From positions 27,677,501 through 27,741,500 of the forward strand of contig AP031355.1 of the NCBI GenBank assembly GCA_037833965.1: a DNA stretch of 64,000 nucleotides, read 5' to 3'. Of this stretch, positions 40,614 to 50,072 are shown one piece after another (the stretch's first letter is position 1; every line of letters begins with the position of its first letter). The position numbers were made by a program, and so were the translations under genes. The DNA comes from Marchantia polymorpha subsp. ruderalis. Its lineage: Eukaryota > Streptophyta > Marchantiopsida > Marchantiales > Marchantiaceae. Below the pieces are notes generated by a model. It did no database searches. It was not told where the DNA came from and saw only the letters and a program-made list of their open reading frames with translations.

Positions 40614-40830
40614 TGTGATACCCCACTTTTGGTAATTTTGAGGAAATTAAAACATTTTTGGAAAACTGTACCTTGGCAGCAATGTAAATAGCCTTCGGTG
40701 CATCAAAACAGAGTGAATTCGGAAGATTGCAGAGATTCTCGAGGGACCTCGTAGAATCTAGGAGTTGGGTGCAGCGGTAAGGACGGGCACCACCCTCCCT
40801 GCGAACTCTGCAGCTAGGATCCCTACGGCG
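40614..40830 (+). repeat. LTR D, start fragment nested in LTR C
   Basis: Begins TGTGATACCCCACTTTTGG at 40614 and keeps 217 bp of leader up to CTACGGCG, where the family 2 LTR begins. Confidence 0.7.
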
Positions 40831-43008
40831 TGTGGTAACACACTTTTTGTTTTTTTTGCAGAACTTAAACAATTTTAGAAAACTAGTACCGAAGTAATGT
40901 TTGTAGTTAGAAAAGGGTACGTTAAATAGAGCGGATTGATGAGATCCTCACGAGGTCACGAAGAATCGCGTAGTCGGATGTACCAACGCCAATGTCTTCG
41001 GCGCCTTCGGCAAAAGCTCCTTTTCTGAGGCGTCTCTACTCACGCGCTTCCAGCGTTTAAGGAAGCTACGCTTCCGGCGCAGACACCCCAGGAGGGGGTT
41101 TTGCTAAATACGTCAGAAGAACGGCCCGGACCTCTAAAGGCTTCCGACCATGAGTGCGCCTTCGGCGATGCGCCGCTAGCGCGGGAAGGGAAAACCTTCA
41201 TAACGATCGGAATACACGGTAGATCCAGTTGGTTGAAGTCGCATTAGAAAGAGCTCGGGACGCTCGTTCTAACGAGCCCAAGAGCGTGGGAGATGGATCA
41301 GGGACGGAGAAGTTATGAGCGTCGGAAAACTCAAAGCCGGACATGCGCCGTTCGCGCTAGGGTTCACAGCCGGAAAGGACTCCCGTACGCCCTCGGCGAT
41401 GCGCCTTCGGCGGAATCGCGCGCTCATGATAGGAAAACAACTCAGAGTCGGAAGCGCCTTTGGCGGCTGCTCATGGAAGGAAAGCGCCGGTCGGATGTAC
41501 GCCTCCGACGTGGCGCTGATGGCCGGATGCGCTGGTATGATTTGCGCCGGCGGGATATGCGCCGTCAGCAGTGGACGAGGCATAAAGGACAAAATAAGCG
41601 GTACGAATACGCGCCGGCGTAATTCGCTCCGACTGGATGTGCGCCTCCAGCAAGGCGCCGACGGATAAGGAACACGCCAGCGGCGACACGCCTCCGTTGA
41701 TGGACGGGTTAGGGAAAGACAACATAGCCGACGTATACCCTGCGGCGGACTCGAGTCCGGAAGGCGGCGGCAGCGGGAGAATTCAACATTCACGCATGCG
41801 AATGCGCGCAGTGCGGAGACGTGAATTCGCGCATGCAAAGGGCGAACCGTTAGGCCGTATAGCCGGCTGCATACGTTGTAACCAGTAAGAACGTTGGACG
41901 TTCTTGAATTCGGAGAAGAAAAGACTGCGCTCCAGTCTCATTCTCTCATTCTTGATTTTGCGATTTCCAGCTTCCAAGATTTCGCGCAAGGGCGGAGAGA
42001 CCTGCAGTGAGAGGAGAGAGTGCGGAGACGAGTTGCGCAAGGATCTTGACAGACCTTGGAGAGAATTGCGAGTAGCGAACTTGAGCGTGAGCGAAGAGAG
42101 AGTGAGCAGTCAGTGCTTGAGCGGCCGACGCGCAGTGGCGATTGTGAGAGGGCGAGCGAAAGGGAGAACGTTTGTGTGTGCAGGAAACGCAATGTCGAAG
42201 GTTCCCCAGCTGCGAGTGTCTCCACTCAGGGTGCCGCAGATCGGTCTACGCGCATTTCAAGATGTGCTGCTGGGGCTGAAGCTCGATTTCCTCTTGTGGG
42301 GGTGGAACTGGACATGTCCGGAGATGGTGCTCGAGTATCTGCAGGAGAGACACAAGCCCTCACGCGGATTCCGTCCACATCCAGAAAGATGGGACATTTG
42401 TAACTGGGCGCAGGTGTTGGGCAGGTGTGCCGGCGAGGAAGGGGATCTCCTCTTCGAGGCCGATAGCGTGAAGGTGTCCCAAGAGGAAGAAATCTCCTAC
42501 AATGAGCTCTTCAAAGTTGCCAGGCATCCCAAGAACGGTTTCCGGACACGGGATTACAAAGATCGATTGCGGAGAAATGTCGCGACTGCATTGCTGCAGA
42601 TATTGCAGCCGACCAAGACCGCTTACATGCATGGTTGGCAGGTAGAATTTGTGGAGCTAGTGTTGTCAAGAGCTCCAGTGCATTGGGCACGACTCCTGTG
42701 GAAGATGACGCGCCAACATGCGCAAGAAGAGAGAGGAGGAACCCTCAATCATCTTTCGCCTTACCTGATTGTGTTTTATCGGGCGATGGGATGTTTGACA
42801 AATTCTGAGAAGACACGGTTTCCGCTGCTGACCCGGAGCTATCCAGGTAGATACTCGCGGGAGGCCGAAGTAGACACGGATCCGGACGAGGAACCTGCCA
42901 GTCCGCCTCCGGCTCCGGCCCCAGCAAGAGCAGCAGAAGAACGTCGAAGTGAGCGCATTCCGCGAAAGCGGAAGTGGAATGAGAGACCTGAGGACAGGCA
43001 GCCGGAAG

Positions 43009-43567
43009 TAGGCTTGGCCACGGTCCGGTTAACGGTTAACCGGTCCGGGAAATGTGCGGACCGGTTAACCGGTCCAATTAACCGGTTAACCGGTAAGTTA
43101 ACCGGTCCGGCATTTTGCCATGTCGGTTAACGGTTAACCGAGGTTTTAACCGGTTAACCATCTGTCCCGGCCCTACGTGGCCGACGGGAGGGGCTGTGGC
43201 CGGGAGCGAAGGAGGAATTGCGCAATAGCTCGAGTACTCAAATGAGCCCCCACCCGGACTGTTGAAAATCCTCCCGGTTGAAAACGCTCTCGAATTGGAG
43301 AGACTTTGACTTTGCGCCGGGGTGCAGGGAAGCTGGATAAACACATCCGAGCTTGAGATTTATGCTAGGGATTATCCACTTATCGAATTGGGTGATAAAA
43401 AAATTAACTTATTTATTTGCAGCAGAATTAGACCAGCGAGGCTCGCTGGTCTAATTCTGCTGCCAGAGGAATTTTTTTCCCCGGACCGGTTAACCGATCG
43501 GTTAACCGGTCCGGATAAATCTAGGACCGGTTAACCGTCGGTCCGGACCGGACCGTGGCCAAGCCTA
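43009..43567. mobile_element. Non-autonomous hAT-like MITE (559 bp) in the LTR ORF
   Basis: Terminal inverted repeats begin TAGGCTTGGCCACGGTCCGG at both ends and are flanked by the 8-bp duplication GCCGGAAG (43001-43008 and 43568-43575); 8-bp TSDs are typical of hAT elements. Subterminal sequence is rich in CCGGTTAACCGGT words. No transposase frame is present. Contains a perfect 21-bp hairpin at 43420-43462. Confidence 0.9.
43420..43462. repeat. Perfect inverted repeat, 21-bp arms, 1-nt spacer
   Basis: Arms 43420-43440 and 43442-43462 are exact reverse complements around a single G at 43441; they include AGCAGAATTAGACCAGCG. It lies inside the MITE. Confidence 0.9.
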
Positions 43568-45346
43568 GCCGGAAGTGCCAGATGCGCCGACTCGTGGTCG
43601 GCCCACCCACGAGCCTCACAGTCAACCAAAACAGAGGGCACGCAAAATGCCAACTAGTACTGAGGAGACCGGGCGTACTCCGGTCCGGTGGAATCTCACG
43701 CAGGAGGAGATAATCGCGCAGATTCTAGGGAAGTCGACAAATACCTCTGCGCAGAAGGCACCAATGCCTTCGGAAGGAGATGAACGGACTGACAGTCGGC
43801 CGACTACGAGTCGGGCGATTGAAGGTCGACAAGCGGAAGGAAGGCCAATTGAGTGGCGCGTTGAACTGGACAGCAGGCCGGAAGCAGAAGAGAGTTTGGC
43901 TGACGAGCCAACAACCCTCAGAAGGTCGTCGTCGGCGGAAGGCACTTCTGGAAAAACGCCACCAGCAAGCAGGCCAAGTGGAGTAAAGACGCGCAGGGTG
44001 TATCCGACTCCCAGTCGGACAACTGCTGGTCGGCCGACTGCGAGTCGGTCAATAGAGGGTCGGACGGATTCGCCGACTGCGAGACGGACAAGGCCGGCGA
44101 CCAGTGTGCGGACGCCTTCGGCGGACGCACCTTCAGCGAAGACACCTTCCGCACAGATTGCGCCGGAAGGGCAGGCAGCAGAAGCGGGCGGTGCAAAGGT
44201 GACAAGAGTCACTGCGGCGTCGACCCCTTCGGAGACCGAAGATCGAGCCGGAACAGGGGCTCAAGCAGTGGGATCCCCCACTGCCCTGGATATTTTAGCA
44301 GGCAGTGGAGTGGCAGTCGCAGCGGAAGCTGCTGCGCGCCACAGTTCCAGGGAGTCGCCAAGGGATTCGGTGGCGACTGAAATCCTCGAGACTGAGGATG
44401 AGACGAGCTCGGAAGAGCAGGAAGCGGATTCTGTGCAGAAAACGCCAACAGAGGTGTTGTGCGAGCAGATAGTCCCACTCCTGCGATATCTGGATCGCAA
44501 GACATCCAAGTACTCGGGTACTGGAAAACCGCAGTCTTATGTGGAGACTGTCAAGCGCAGGACGAGGAGCAAGGTGGCCACTTGGGCCTCTAGGTGCCAC
44601 GTATATCAGGAGAGGAATACCGCCCTCCGACAACACCTGGCGGTCACACAGAAGCTATACCAAGCCTTGCAGCAGCAGAGGGAGGATGCGGCGACGAAAA
44701 GCCAGGCGGATGCCGAGCTAATGCGGGCAAAGATCAAGTCGGAATTGCAGGAAGAGCGGAGACAAAACCGCATCCTAGCAGCCGAGCTTGCGCGCCAGAC
44801 GCGCGCCTTAGAAGAAAGTCAAAGAGGCCGCAAGGAGGATGAGGAGTTGTTGCGCAACTTGCAAGCCGAGTGCTCGGATTTGAGGGCGCAGCGTGCGGAA
44901 GCAGAAATGCAGCTGGCAGAGGTAGAAGGCAGCTGCCGGGCGCGAGAAGAGTTGGCGACGCAGATGACTCACTGCCTAAAAAGATACGCCCATTGGGAGG
45001 TGGCAGCTCAAGAAAGGATCACACTCAGGGAGTTCGAGCTTCGGGCGGCGGCATTGACGGAGGGTGACAGTCGAAGTTGGCGGCGAGTAGCGAGGAAATT
45101 AGAAACTTTCTTGTCGGGTGCGCGCGACACTATGGCGCACTTAGAGTCGGAAGTCACTGCAGCCCTCCGACGCCTGGGGTTGCGCAGCCGGTCGGAAGAC
45201 TGGCAAGGTAGAGACAGCGAGCGGAGCAGTCCGGCGCGCAGGAGGCGCAGCACCGGATCCGCCAAGTGCAGTAGTATAGTTTGGTTTCGCGCAGATGTTG
45301 CGAGTAGTAGATAGGATAGCGTAGTGTTAGTTAGGACCTTTGAAGG

Positions 45347-45375
45347 TATAAAATAGATCAAGGCGTTTTGCCTTG
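45347..45375 (+). promoter_or_regulatory. Family 2 LTR TATA box and inverted repeat
   Basis: TATAAAATAG (45347-45356), then CAAGGC-GTTTT-GCCTTG (45359-45375). Compared with family 1 (CCAGGC...GCCTGG), a C-G pair is replaced by A-T with pairing kept. Located 32 bp after the ORF stop. Confidence 0.7.
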
Positions 45376-46280
45376 GGACTCTTCTAGTTTCGGAAGTGCA
45401 GATCAGGAACTCACTTTCTTGGCGTGTTTGTGCATTTTGGTCCTGGCACCACGTAGAGAAGCTGCAGCATAGCGAAGTTACCGTATGTTGTAGTTGAAGG
45501 CCTTCGGCTGAATGTTCAGAGCTAGCACCCGGTTAGAGACTTGAGTAGTGTGGATCTGCACCTGCGGGTGATTTTTGATGCTCAGAGCCGGCTGCGAGTT
45601 AGATACTTGAACAGTTCCCCCTTACTCCTTCGAGTGACATATCCTGATTGTACTCCTACGGGAAGTTTCCCCTCAATGCCAATGTGAAGTTTTATTACTT
45701 CGTGTAAGCCTTAATTTGCAATTCAGGTGTGTGTGTGTTACTGTATCGTGTCTCAGTTAAGTTCTCAGTCGGGTCTGCACTCCCTGCGTTTGGTGTGAGA
45801 GTCGAGGGTGACGTCCACGGCGTATGAAGAGGCTTCGTTCCGAAGTGGGAAGTCCAGTCCGGGTACCCTACGCTAGTTCCTGGCGGAAGGGCAGTAAAAG
45901 CCGGAGTGGGAGGCACTACCTGCAGAACCTCTTAGTGAACTTTTGAGACACTTTCCTCCTGAAATCCGAAGCGGAGGTCCTGACCGACCTCCGAGTTGTG
46001 CTTTTGCCAGTTTCAGGTGTGTGTGTGTGTGTGTGTGTGTGTGTTGAGTGACCACGCTGTACCGTGCATCCTCCGAGCATCCTCCGAGTTGAGATCCTCC
46101 TCCGACTCGAGCCTCCGAGTCGAGCACTGCAGTATTTCTGGGAGTGACAGTCGCCTAGAATTCTAACTCTACAAAAGTCTGTTAAAACGTGACATTTTTA
46201 CTCTGTGTGTTGCCTCTGTCCCTGTGGGTTCGATCTTTTTACCACCATACTGCAGTTTTAGCCTTTGGTGGGTTATTACA

Positions 46281-46320
46281 TAAGGAGCCAACAACTTCTT
46301 TTTGGCGCCGCTGCCGGGGA
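46281..46320 (+). other. Family 2 PBS (tRNA-Asp type) and 22-nt spacer
   Basis: TGGCGCCGCTGCCGGGGA at 46303-46320, preceded by a 22-nt spacer (TAAGGAG...CTTCTTT) that can still pair using G-T pairs. Confidence 0.85.
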
Positions 46321-46363
46321 CAGTGCGTCAACACCAGAATACTTGAGCAGCAATGCTCGGTGA

Positions 46364-49171
46364 ATGTCGAAGAGCGATAGTGTGGGAAACCTGAGTGCGA
46401 GAGCCACACGAAAACTCCGTCGAGATTCAGAAAAAGCCGTAGAAGCAAAACGGCGAACTAAAAAGAAGACTCCCGGTGAGGACTCTGCAGAAAGATCGCC
46501 ATCACCGACTACTGGAAGACAAAGGCGTTCCAGTTCACCTACCGCGAGCATTGAGCTAACAGTTCTATTGGAAATTCCTCCGACAGAAACTCTTCCTGAG
46601 TTTGGCCAACCTAGGATCAGTCCGTTGACAGGATCACCAATGGCAGACCATCAAGCCAATCTCCGCCAGGTGTTTTCCCAACCTATCACCAAACATTTGT
46701 ATCCAAGATACACGGGAACGGGCGATGACGATGATGCAGATTCATACATAAAGCTCTTCGAGTCTGTCTCCATCGCCAATCGTGAGACCAATGATGAAGA
46801 CAGACTGCGAATCTTTCCTAGCCTGCTACGCAGGCGAGCTCGTAGCTGGTACAACCATGAGAGCACCGACCCCACTGGCATCCGGACCTGGGCTCAGCTC
46901 AAGGAAAAGTTTCTGAGGCGGTTTCGCAAACTCGGATATGACAGTCGAGTACTGACCCGGCTTCGAAATCTTCAACGCGAGCGGAAGGAGAATCTTCGAG
47001 ACTATACTGAGAGATTCCAAGACCTCCTAGATCAAATTCCGAAGACAGGCCCAGGAGAACCATTTTCGGTACAACAAGCAGTGGATTGGTATGTGACAGG
47101 GCTCTCAAGAGAAATGGAGACCTTCTATAGGAGAGGCAAGACTGACACAATCCAAGATGTGATAGCTTCCGCGGAGACCTTTGAGACGTCAACCCTTGAC
47201 ACTCGAAGACGCGACCGACGGTCGACGAAGAAGAAATCACAAGGCGGACGACGGAAGAAAAGAAACTCGCCTTCCTCGACAGAAGAATCAAGCTCCTCCG
47301 AATCAAGTTCTTCCTCGGAAGAGGAAGAGGACTCGTCATCTTCAGAAGAAGAAAGACGGAAGAAGAAACGCAATACGATCAAGAAGAAGGATCGAGGTAG
47401 GGGAATCCCCGTGAAGAGTCAAGGGGACATCGCAGCCAAGGTAGACAACCTGGTGAAGAATTTTGCGGACCTGAAAGTTCATGTAGTAGGAGGCCAAGAC
47501 CGACGTAAATCACCTGCGAAACAGCGAGCGAATCTCTGGTGTACTACGTGCGGACAAGTGGGACATGCCAACACGGAGTGCATGTTCGCTCGCCCGACTT
47601 ACCCGGTGAATGCGGTCGAATGGGCACCACAGTGGGAGAATCCCATGTATTATGTTGAGCCGGTTGAGGACACCGCCTACGCGGTACAGACAGCTCCAGC
47701 TACAACTCCGAACCCACCTGTGCATATACCGCGCTTTGTTCCGAGAGAAATGGCGAGTACGCTCCCACCGAGACGCATGGCACCTCCAGGCAATTACAAC
47801 CGACCTCCACCACAATTCAATGGTTGCTACAACTGCGGGGACATGGGACATTACGCGCCAAGCTGTCCCCACCTGAGGAAGCAAATGGGGTATGCACCGT
47901 TGTGCAGCAACTGCAAGAAGTCTGGACATACGGCAGCCGAATGTGATCAGCCACCAGTTCCCAGGCAAGCCGTGCGTTTCGTATCGACACCTGGCAAGGA
48001 AGAAGTGCAGGTCAACCAGGTAGAACTGAGCCCGGACCCAGCTGAAGAAGACGAAGTATGGCCGGAAGAAGAAGTAATGTGCGGACGGGTAGAGACCCGA
48101 AGTTCGAAGAGGAGGGGAGAGGACCACGAGGACACGCGCCGCCTCGAGCGTAGGGAAGAAAGGAGGAAGTCTAAAGAAGTTAAAGAAGGCCGAAGGAGAA
48201 GGCCGGGTACACCTCCGGCGATGCGGAACATCCAGCCGGAGCAGAACTCAGAGAAGGCGGACAGGTCTTCAGAAGAGTTCCGGACTCGAGACTACCTTCC
48301 GGACATCAAAGATGAGGTGAGTCACCTCATCAAGGAAGCACTGGGCGCCGGAACGACATCCGACGACCGGAAGGCGGCTAGGCCCCCTACACCACTTCCG
48401 ACCGCGAGTACAGGGAAACTTCTGGCTGTGACTTCCAACACTTCCTACGACATAGTGGAGGACATAGGGAGTCAGAGGGCGAATATTTCCTTCCACCAGC
48501 TGTTGGAGGACAATAAGACGTACAGAAGGATGCTGATGCTTTCGTTGCGCCGACCACGCAAACCCCGAAAAGAGAAACTTCCGGCTGTGTACAGAGTGGA
48601 AGGAGGAGACCTAGGACCTCCAGAGATCGAAGTAGAGATCGGAGGCTGCGTCATACAGAAGGTACCAGTGGACTCCGGCTCGGGCGTGAACATCATGACC
48701 GAGGAGACAGCGAACTCCTTGGGGTTCCAGACCTTCGAGCCTACATCCCGAGTGTTGCGACTGGCCGATCAAACGCGCAGAATGCCGCTAGGAATGTTGA
48801 GCAATGTGAGAACCAACATTGGAGGAGTAGACTTTCAACTGTCCTACATAATATTGCAACCTCTAATGAAGAAAGGTTATGATGTGCTGCTTGGCAGACC
48901 GTGGCTATACGATGTCAAAGCAAGGTGTGACTGGAGGAGGAAGAGATTACAGTTCTGGAACCCTGCGGATCCTCCAACTGTCATTACCGTACCATCGACC
49001 AAGGTACCACACGAGGGCGAAACACCTTCGACCACCTCCGGTTACACGACTGGAGGGGAGACCAGCTCGTCATGCACTTAAGAGACAGAAACGTCGGATG
49101 AGTTTGTGGGTTACGTCACTTGCTGCTCCATTGAGGAGGAAGGAGACGATGTGCATCCGGATGACGAATAG
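46364..49171 (+). pseudogene. gag: Family 2 gag-protease, one late in-frame stop
   Basis: ATG 46364 (MSKSDSVGNLSARATRK) opens a 935-codon frame to TAG 49169-49171. It has the capsid-like segment (ITKHLYPRYTGTGDDDDADSY to VDWYVTGLSR), a Ser/Glu/Lys-rich tract, three CCHC knuckles (CTTCGQVGHANTEC, CYNCGDMGHYAPSC, CSNCKKSGHTAAEC) and a protease with DSGSG. A premature TAA at 49079-49081 lies in the acidic C-terminal tail, after the protease fold, so Gag and PR could still be made but Pol readthrough would need to pass two stops. Confidence 0.9.
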
Positions 49172-49177
49172 CAACTA
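49169..49177 (+). promoter_or_regulatory. Family 2 readthrough site UAG-CAA-CUA
   Basis: TAG CAA CTA joins the gag-PR frame to pol (GCAGCCGGACTGGGC) in the same frame; it fits UAG-CAR-YYA although one base differs from family 1. Confidence 0.7.
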
Positions 49178-49515
49178 GCAGCCGGACTGGGCAGAAGCGA
49201 GATCAGTCACACAGAGGGGATTGTCGACCCAAGTGACTGCTGCGAACTGCAGCTCAGTCCAGATAAAGGCTTGAAGGTGTCAAGCCAAGTACAAGGAGAA
49301 GAGTTGACCAGGGTACAGGCGTTTCTTCGCCAGTATGAGGATGTCTTCGCATGGAAGATTGAAGACATGAAAGGCATACCTGCAAGGTATGGGGAGCACA
49401 GGATCGACTTGTTGGACGAGGCAGTTCCGGTTCGCCAACGCCAATACAGGCTCAACCCAAAATATTCATTATTGGTGAAGGACGAAATTGATAAGTACCT
49501 GAGCGCAGGGATCAG
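49172..49515 (+). pseudogene. pol: Family 2 pol, N-terminal fragment
   Basis: About 115 codons of the start of pol (GLGRSEISHTEGIVDPSD, then VFAWKIEDMKGIPARYGEHRIDLLD and YSLLVKDEIDKYLSAGI) before the break at about 49515. RT catalytic motifs are absent. Confidence 0.9.
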
Positions 49516-50067
49516 GGAATGACAAGTGCCTGAGAATTCAAACTCTTCAATAGACTGTTGTTGTGTTACTGGAATGTTTCTCAGTGAGTCCTTCAGTGCG
49601 GACCTGTGTTCTCTGCGCGTTTTGTGAGTTGAGAGTGTTGTTCACCGCGTAGGAGTGACTTCGATCCGAAGTAGGCAGTCCAAACCGGGTTTCCTACACT
49701 AGCAGCAAGCTAGTGGAAGTGTTGTAAAAGCCGGAGTTGGAAGTCACTGCCCGCAGCTTTGCCGAGTGTGCTCGCGAGAGACTTTCCCCCTGAAATCTTG
49801 AAGTAGAGGTCCTAACGGATCTCTGGGTTGTGTTTCTGTAGTTTCAGGTGTGTGTGTGTGTGTGTGTGTTACGCTGCACTGTGCGACCTCCGAGTGCGCT
49901 CCGAGTGGACACTTGCAGTATTTCTGGGAGTGACAGTTGCCTGAGAATTCAAACTCCTCAATAGTCTGTTAAAACGTGACACTTTGTACCCTGTGTGTTC
50001 CTCTGTCCCTGTGGGTTCGACCTTTCTACCACTATATTGCAGTTTTAGCCTTTAGTGGGTTATTACA
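49516..50067 (+). repeat. Family 1 LTR end fragment (plus strand)
   Basis: The last about 552 bp of a family 1 LTR, from GGGAATGACAAGTGCC to GGGTTATTACA at 50067, including a (TG)n tract. The left boundary is a direct junction with family 2 pol sharing GGGA-like microhomology. The right boundary abuts TGTCG, the site at which A5 LTR sequence starts. Confidence 0.85.
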
Positions 50068-50072
50068 TGTCG
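50068..50072. repeat. TGTCG, target duplication copy (right side of a plus-strand insertion)
   Basis: TGTCG directly follows the plus-strand LTR end at 50067 and continues into the A5 LTR ORF; it matches TGTCG at 61260-61264 before a plus-strand LTR start. Confidence 0.85.

Larger units (their letters stand above)
41904..45314 (+). pseudogene. Family 2 LTR-encoded ORF, interrupted by a MITE
   Basis: The frame is open from ATG 41904 to the MITE and from the MITE to TAG at 45312-45314. The extra 567 bp (MITE plus one 8-bp TSD copy) are a multiple of three, and both flanks are in the same frame. Convincing similarity to family 1 begins near ATG 42192 (MSKVPQLRVSPLR), an alternative start. Conserved parts: LDFLLWGWNW, RTRDYKDRLRRN, LNHLSPYLIVFYR; and at the C-terminus PLLRYLDRK, the coiled coil, YAHWEV, LREFELRAA, RRLGLRSRSEDWQGR and the RRRRSTGSAKCS tail. 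The middle is not alignable by eye. As it stands, translation would enter the MITE and stop at 43130. Confidence 0.85.
40831..46280 (+). repeat. Family 2 5' LTR, 5,450 bp (4,883 without MITE and its duplicated target)
   Basis: Starts TGTGGTAACACAC and ends GGGTTATTACA next to the PBS spacer. Plan as in family 1: about 1.07 kb leader, sense ORF, TATA box at 45347, (TG)n tract at about 46017-46043, conserved terminal 100 bp. The leader lacks the dense GTGCAC palindromes of family 1. Confidence 0.9.
40831..49515 (+). mobile_element. Family 2 Ty3/gypsy element, 3' truncated
   Basis: 5' LTR 40831-46280, PBS with the same 22-nt spacing, gag-PR, readthrough motif and the first about 115 codons of pol, breaking off at about 49515. 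Proteins are clearly homologous to family 1 but differ throughout, so this is a separate family and not a mutated copy. It inserted into the leader of LTR D. The 3' half is missing. Confidence 0.9.
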
